Below, one piece after another: positions 22,101-31,100 of a stretch of 64,000 nt of DNA. The stretch comes from Hexactinellida sp. DTS-2022 (lineage: Eukaryota > Porifera > Hexactinellida), in NCBI GenBank assembly GCA_028753945.1, contig JAPNXP010000018.1:1116001-1180000 (forward strand), written 5' to 3'. The notes under the pieces were generated by a model, which was given only the letters and a program-made list of their open reading frames with translations, was not told where the DNA came from and did no database searches. The first letter of the stretch is position 1, and each line of letters opens with the position of its first letter. A program made the position numbers and the translations under genes.

Positions 22101-25100
22101 AACTTGTTTACCTATAATCCGCTTTGAAGCAAGCCCTAGGTTAATTTTTGAATTTTCATTAATTTGTTTATCTATATTGTAAACAACAAAAATATTCATT
22201 CATATTGACCATAGGCGTCGTAAATGCAAAGGTCAATCCATCGGGCCGCCCGGAAATTCCGGGTAATGTCCGGGTAAACTCGGAGTATAGTGTTAGTAGC
22301 ATGGGGACAATCCCTTCGGCCCGCCCGGACATTTCCGGGCACCCGGGCGGTTTACGACGCCTATGATATTGACATATTGTAAATGCGAAATTCGTGTTCA
22401 GCAAAAGTACTTGTTCCTGTTGGAAGCTAGCCCTAGGTTCATTTTTTGTATTTTTTTGTATTTAGAATAATTTGTTTACCTATTTTTCTAAATAACAACA
22501 ATAAATATTTATATTAGAAAATTATTAATGCGAAATTCGAAATCAGCATACTTCTTTTCTATGAAATTCAGGGTTGATAAAAATTATGATTTTTTTAAAC
22601 AAAAAAAATAAGATTTCATTGATTTAAATCAGAATTTTGATTTTAATTGTTTTTTTTGGAATCTATATCACACTGACGATATTATTTGGCTAATGGATTA
22701 ATTACGTTGATAATGACTCATTATCAATGTATTTCTTCACTTTTCGCAAAAAAAAATAGACATAAAAAATCTGATTTAAATCAATAAATCTGATTTAAAT
22801 CATAAAAATCGGATATTTTTGATTTAAATCAGATTTTTGATTTAAATCATGATTTTATTAATAAAAATCATTGATTTAAATCAAACAACCCTGTTTCTAT
22901 CCCAATTATAACTGCGGTTTCTATTCCTCCATCACTTTAACACAATCCAGACAAAAAACAAACATATAAAGTCATAAACACACACAACAATCGAGTATGA
23001 ATGAGGGAAAATTTCTAAATTACCGTAATTCCCCGAATAAGCACCGGGGGGTTTGAATAAGCGCCGGGTCAATATAAATGACATTGGTATTATAAAATTT
23101 AAACACATTAGTTGATCAGTGGAGTGTAATTCCATTGATTTTGGTAACTTCAGTATGTATGCTGTCGGTGAGAACCATTAGAACCGACCTAAATATTATT
23201 TCTGGATTTTTCAAAAATTTCAGGACAATTTTGGTCCACGAAAACAATAAGCGCCGGGGCGCTTATTCGAAGCAATACGGTACTCAGATTTTATTGGATT
23301 ATTCCAAATATACTCAACTTTTTAATTTATTCACAGATCTACTCTATACAAATAAATATTTTTGCTTGGAAGTTGGAACACCATGCTAGTTTGAATATTC
23401 AAATAAAAGTTGAGCATAGTATTTGTAATAAATAAAAAACTGTAGTTTTTTTGGAATTTTCCCGTTTTAATAATTTTGATTTAGGTAAATAATTACAGTA
23501 GATACCGGTTAAAAGAACCATTTTGATACAAAGAACATTTCTTGAGAACGGATTTATAGTACGAATTTTGAAAAAATCTATGAATTTTTTGCATTTCTCA
23601 TCATTTATGTACAATAATTTGGCTAAGTGTCTACCTAATGATGCGCTATTATTTTGTTGACTTACATTTGAGGTTTCCTTATTGCAACTTCCAATAATCA
23701 GAATTTTAATATTTTGATGTCATACTTTGTACTTACAAAAATATGAATTCGTCGTACCCTAAAATTACACTTGGAAATATCTCAATAATTATTTAAGTAT
23801 GGTTCGATGTCAACTTCATGGTTACATAAGGTGGGGTGATGATTATGCGAGCATAAATTCCAAAATGATTACTTAATATAGGTTGGACTGCATCACTAAC
23901 TCATTACTGGGTTTGAAACATTAAACTTTAAATTTATTGAAATATTCCTTGTGGTTTTATTTATTCCTCTAAAGCCCATACGATACAACATAGTTGCATC
24001 GTGTATGTTAAATTTTCCATGCAACAAAGTTGCATACAACTTATTTGCATCTTGTATGTTGAAATGTTGTATGCAACGAAGTTGCACCGTGTATGTTGAT
24101 AGTTGCATGTAAATTGAACATGTTCAATTTTCTTGCAACATTGTTGCACGAAAATATGGAAATTCAGTACATGTTTTTCATATTATTTTCGTTTGCATTC
24201 TTCACCTTCTCAAAACAAACAATTAAATAATTCACATGTTCATGACTTTCTAGCTTACTTTCTCAGTACCCTTAATCAAGCCACCTATGATGCGATCAGA
24301 ATTGTATATATTAGTATTTTGAGCACGGTATTAAATAACACTGATCGTATTGCTGCGTATTATTTTCCTAGAAATACTACACATCTTAAATTATCCACGA
24401 CCCGTTAACGACCTTTTTTTATTTTTGAATGTATCTAGAAAATATGGATAAGGCACTTTGGGATTGCACATGTAGTAAGAACATGTATATTACCGGTATC
24501 CACTATCCTTTATTTATGTGGACAACAATAATGTTTAATTTCCACACTATTGCTTCAGCTCTCTACCTGAATTAATGGAAAAGAAAAAGTCTATCGACAT
24601 GCATACGAATATAGCAATGACATTACTGGACCATATCAAGGTATATATGTGCAATAATATTAGGTAGCTGTCCTTAATGTCTTAGAGTCTTATTTGTAAT
24701 TTTAGGAGAGGAAGTTAGATGAGTACTTTGAGATAGAAGAGAAGATTATGACTCGATCAACAATAGTGCGTATAAAATATCTTATTAGTTGTTGGATCCG
24801 CTAATCGACTAGAATTATACTTTACTATTCAGTGGGGTTTTTATAGGATAAAGGTGTGTTGGAGATAATCAGGAATCCACAAGGTATGTTCACATGTTTG
24901 CTCATGTTCTCCTACCATATTATCTCATTATTAACAGCTGGTGTCGAGCTTGATAAACTACGACTGCTCGCCATACAGTATATCTCCTCTCAAGAGATGA
25001 CAGAGGTAGCTATTAGTTCAATTCTATATGTCTTAATATATTTATATTTGTATACGTATATGATCAAATGTTTCACACCTTGATACGTACTAGTATCTTA

Positions 25101-28100
25101 TTGTCAATAAGACATGATTACTTATATTGAATCTACCCAAAATCAACTAAAATTAGAATATCACTTCCGGAATCTATCATCATGTGATTATGCGAACAAA
25201 AATACCAAATTCATTCATAGTTTGTTTCTTAACTTAACACCAACCACCCCGATTTCGTCGAGATTATCCCGATTTTGCTTGAAAATCCCAATCCAGATGC
25301 AACTTGGGGAATTCCGATTTACACAGGTATAGTCAGTGTTCCTCTAAGGATTTTTTCTGGGGGACCCCCCGAAAAACATCGTGTTTTATCAAGGTCCCCG
25401 AAAATTAGAGGGTATTAAGGCCGCTAATTGATTGATATACTTTACCTTACTTCTTCAACTCAAAATCTATATTATAAATTCGATTATTGTGTGTTTATGT
25501 GTTTATGTGTTTGTTTGTTTGTTTGTTTGTCCGGTTTGTATTAAAAGTGATGAGGGAATAGAACCGCATTCCAAAGTGTAAATTAGGAAAACAAGTACTG
25601 TATGCTGATTCCGAATGTCGCATTTACAAACTTCAAATAAGAATGTTGTGTATAAGTGCGATTTTAGTTCAAATTCATTAATCTTCAAGTCACTTAGACT
25701 GCGTAGTTAGTTTAAGACTTTAAGTGGACTTAGCCCGAGTGCGAATGAAATCTTACTTTTCATAGTTTTTAATCCAATTAACATGAACATACAAAAAATA
25801 TTAACATTTAATTCAGTGGTTCTCTAACTTATTTCCCCGCCGAACTTCTAACATTCAATACTTCACGAACCCTAAATGCCTCAAATATATTCACGTATAC
25901 GTACAACGTCATACATAACACGTATAGCTAAATAATCGTCACCCATTTGCATGAAGTTAGATTCAATTCGCACTTGGACTAGTACTTGAACCAAATTGCA
26001 CTTAGACTGCAACATGAATATTTGTTATTCTTGTTTACAAAATCAATAAACAAATTAATCAAATTCAAAAGTAACTTAGAGACCAGCTTCCAACGGATAA
26101 AATAGGTACGTGTAATTCAATATTGGCACTGATAAGTTTAGATTATTTAGAATATGAATATTTAATGATGTGGTTACAATTGGAAAATCGACCGCGTAGC
26201 GATTGATTGATCCATCAGACCCTTGTGTGGGGCTAACTGCTAACACCAGAAATTCAAAGAGACACTCTACAACACCCCGAAAAATTTGTTTAGAAATTTT
26301 TGGCTAAACCCCCTAAATTAGAGGGAACACTGGGTATAGTCGAATTTCAATCATACTGCTCTGAACAAATTGAATGATGTAGTAAACTTGTCACAAATTA
26401 GGATTTGTGAAGCACTTATATTTAGCCTACGGCTCCTTATTTAATTATTACAGCAGAGCCTCTGAACAACGGACACCTTGGGACCGGAACCGTTGTCCGT
26501 TATTTAGAGGTTGTCCGCTATTTAGAGGTTGCTTTTCTATTAGACATATGCTAAATAAATAAATCCGTGCCACGAGGGTTGTCCGTTATTTAGAGGTTGT
26601 CCGCTATTTGGAGTGTCCGTTATGGGAGGCTCCACTGTATTTACTATATTATAACCTGCAACTCAAAATATGTTCCAGATAAGATTAAAATTACCCTCAG
26701 CCGTCCTTAAAATTTAGTTTTTAATGGGAAACAAGCGTGAAAAGACGACCGATTTACCAAGCCATTTGACAGAAAAATATATCTGCTAGTTTTCTCGGGC
26801 TTTTCGGTCATTATTGTGGTACGTGCTGTAAAAAGTTTAAGAGCACTGGTTTAGACTACAGTTAATATTTCCTCTTCTTACCCACAGACGGATCTCGCTC
26901 TCTATCTCCCTTCACTTCAGAACTCCATCTATTGCTCCAGTCTGTTTAGCTACCTCAACAAATGCAAGTCGATCTCTAAGCTGTTGACCGGGCCTGTGGC
27001 TGATGGGCTGACTGCGGGAAATAGCGCTAGCTCAGTCAGGTGACACTCTTCTTACAATTATACCTTTAAGAATATACGCCTGGTAAACATGCCCGTGTGA
27101 ATTGCAAATTATTGGGATTATTTGTACACCAATGGTGAGGTTTCTAGAATGCGAATGCAAACCCAATTACAAGCTTATATACCAAATTCTGAATGCCTAC
27201 CTGATTGGTATGTATTATATGTTGCAAGTTTAGTGGGATGTTTTCCAAGTTGGTTTCTTCTGGTTCAAAACTGTGGACAGAGGGAGTAAAAAACTTAGTC
27301 ATAAGAGACAAGGTAAGCTTCAATTATTTATAATCTCATGAATAGAAATATAGAATTGTATTTTGCAATTATACTAAGGTGAACTTTCATTATAACGAAG
27401 TGCTTGGGACCTGTAAATTCCTTTGTTAATGCATTAAGTGCTCTGGGTGGAAATATCCATTTCGTTATAAGCGGGTATTAGTTATATCCGACTTTGTTAT
27501 AACGGGAGTTTACTGTACATTCTTACAGAACTTGCCCGTGACGAGAATTACAGACGCTCTGATGGACAATAAATCTATTTCGGTTAGTATGAATATGTAT
27601 AAGTGATAATATGCTGCAAGTTTTAACTATCTGTTTACTTTAGGAAGTCAAAGACTATAAATATTTTGATCCAAAGTTACGACCAAGTTCAGTGTAAGTT
27701 TACTTACCTATAACTACTATAAATTTGCATTAGCCATCTCAGAAACTGAATAATTGACAGTAAATATTGCAGCAATTAAATAATTAATTAGCAAATGAAC
27801 TAAAATTTATGTTTAAGAAAAGTTTGCAAATCATTAAATATTTTCAGGGAAATTCAGAGTACCAGAATTTATGCAATGTATATTCCGGCAAATGTGCACC
27901 GATTCTATTAGAGTAATTTGTACATGATATGTATAGCAATTATTCCATTTATCTATTTTGCCAAACAACCCAACCTTGAGAGTATTGAGTTTTTCAGTAT
28001 GTTGTTTCCTAAATTTTATATCTTGTTTTCGAAAACCTCGAAAAAACAAATTTCGGATTGCGAACTATATTTGGGTTTAATTGTGGAGCACTGAATTATG

Positions 28101-31100
28101 CTGTATTTTTCATTGCATTATGTAACGAACTATGGATTATTAACCACCCATTCTCTCACGCTTCATTAAAAAATTGCATTACATACTTTGCTCTTTTGGA
28201 AGATTCCCTTTATATTTACAATATCAAAATGGCGGCTAAGCCTTATGTCTCAATCGTTACTTCGATCTTGTTGAGTCCAATAAACAATGGCAAGCGGATC
28301 AAAGGGTTCAAGCGGGCACAGCCCCCTCTCCCGTGGTACACAGCTCAGCAGATGGAGGACATTACAAGAGAGGAGCTACGAATTGCCAACAACCAAAATG
28401 AAGAAGCAGAAGATCCAGTGTTGCAAACATTGCGACAGAAAGATTTGAAAATGAAGCGAGCAATTAGTCAGCTATTCTCCGAGCATGATACAGATATAGC
28501 AATAGAGACTTGTGATGCTAAGAGAGTACGAACTGATCAAACTGAAGATAGATTATCTCTTTCTAACGATTCTGATGAATTCTTGTCACCCATTGAAACA
28601 ATACAGCCAGCTGATTCACCTAAATATGAAGATACTAATACTAACATTGTTTCAGGCCGTTATCGACTGGAAGACGACTCGGATATTGACCCGAGCGAGT
28701 ACGAACTTATTATTAATGAGTCTATGAAAACTAAAGCTATTTCACAAGAAACACTCCGACAATCCTCAGAGTCTGTTGAAGAGAGAGATACTCTTTCTAC
28801 TGACTGCATAGACAGAAGAGACCGAGAGGAGAGCAAGCCTAGTAACGACGCTACTAGCACCAGTGCACTCGACTCAACAGTGGACAGTGCATCCCCTCCC
28901 CCTTCGGACGCCTCGAGAGGCCACAGAGACAGATCTCTGACAGAGGAGGAGCTGACGGAGATAAACCGACAGCGCTTCCGGCTGCACTACGAGAGCATGT
29001 GCCGCGTGGTGGGCATGAGTAAGCAGGAGGGAGAGACGCTACTCAAGGAGTGGGAGGAGCAGGAGGCTACTGCCAGGCCGCCCGGGATCCTCAAGAACCC
29101 CACCAAGAGGTTCGACACCAAGCCAGACCCCGCCCAGCCCGACTCCCCTGCAGAGAGGGTGGTCTCCTTTCTGATCCCAGAAACTAACGAGTCTACAGCA
29201 GCAGTGTCTCAATCAATCTCCGCAGCAGTAGAGCCGACTACGCCTACTCTCCTCATCCCCCCTCTGCCGTCAGCCCTCATGTCCACTCCGATCCTCGCTT
29301 CCTCCGTCGCCTCGCCGGGAGTTCTCCCGCCGGACCTGTCCATAATACCGCCGGAGTCCTTTCGGACGCAGCCCCCTGTCCCACCCCTGGCTACACACAT
29401 ACCTCCTCTCCCAGCTGACGCCCAGACAGCCAGTCGCTCCCACTTCCTCTCGCGGTTAATAGCGACTCCCTCTCCCATTCCTGCTCTCCCTACCTCTTCT
29501 CTGTCCCCTGCTATTCCCGCTGAACCCATTAATACTAGCAAGCCTAATCCCCTAGCGTTCTTACACAACCTGAAGCCACAAACCCCTGTAGCTAGCCAGG
29601 CCGCTACTCAGCCCAGCGGCGGTTTGTTCAGCCTGCAGACCGCTACACTCACTGCAGCCTCCGGTCTCTCTCTGTTCCCAACTTTTCTGAATTCCTCTGC
29701 CCCTCTAGTGACCACAGCTGCTCCCCTCTTCGCTCCTCTCTCCGCTCCTCAGCCCTACAAGAGCACGCCTATAACTGCTGCCAGCACTCAGTTAAGGCCC
29801 AGCAAGCCATTCCACAACCTAGAGATATCCTACTCAATACCAACTGCCACTACCTCCAAATCTCTCTTTCATCTCCCGCCCTCCACACACACCTCTCTCA
29901 GTCTCCCTGTCTCCTCAGCTGTTGTCCCTGTCCCCAGTCCCTTCAAGCCGATGGACTCTCCCTTCCAACCCAAGCCCCTCCTGCCTCAGGCCCCCCTGCT
30001 CAGCTCAACGCCGGCTCTGTCTAACCCAGCTGTTCAGGCTAATCCCACTTCCGCGCCGGCGCCAAACGTATTCTCTTTCAATCCACAGACGGCTGCTAAT
30101 AGCCCTAGCGCTCCCGTATTCACTCCGAACATGCCTGTCAGTTTCAACTTCGGACAGCCTCCAGACACAAACAACTCTGCTATCTTCCTGGGGCCAGCTG
30201 CTACGCGTGGCGGCTCCAATCTCCCGTCAAACTACCGAGCCTCCTTTCGATCTCAGTTTAAGAAGAAGAGGAAATAGTTTTACTTTGTTTCTATTGATTG
30301 TTTGGTTATATTTGACAGAGTTACATTTGATCCAATTATAGTATGCAACAGTATTATACTTAGTTACTACCAACATATTATGTAATCTTGACTCTCCCCT
30401 CTAGGCACAGAATAACAACTCAATTTACTGAGGTAAGATTTACTTTTGAGTTGTACAGCAATCTACGGCGTTACTTGTAATATACCTCTACCGATGATCT
30501 TTGATTTTACAGAGAAAACTGTAATTTTAATATTAAAGTAAATTACTACTGTAAGTCCGATGATTGCTGAACAGTATTATCTAATTTTATTATCCTATAC
30601 TGGTCTGCAACAACTGCTGAAATATTATTTATTCTGTTTTAACTACTCTCATCTCTGTCAGTCAGTAATCTAATAGCAATTAATGGATATTCAGAAACGA
30701 GTTGAGTCTCGCTACAAAGCTGACCAGAACCGCGCTGCGCTGTGCATACTAATATTCGTATTAACGGTAGGGGTTCCGATCTGGTGGAAGACAACGGAGA
30801 TCCCGCGAGCCACGCTACCGTACGAACAGATTTCCAATATTCCCGAACTGCAAAAGCAATTTAAATACAAACTTTTCTTAATAAATAATGAAAACGTTTT
30901 AGCAACAAAAGAATTAAATCCTTTTATAAAAGAGTTATCACAGGCATGGGAATCATCTGACACGAATGTGACACTGCAAATAATACCTACTCCCTCTCAG
31001 TCCATTCCAGTCCAGTCCAACGAACTTGTGTTAGTACTGAAGGAGTGTTCCTCACAGCTTATCTCAATTCACAATTCTACCATCAGCATTTGTTGGGGAA

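Noticed and set aside
23985..24150. Possible CRISPR-like array
   Set aside because: Units are degenerate, unevenly spaced and lack distinct spacers, and the context is a eukaryotic intron.
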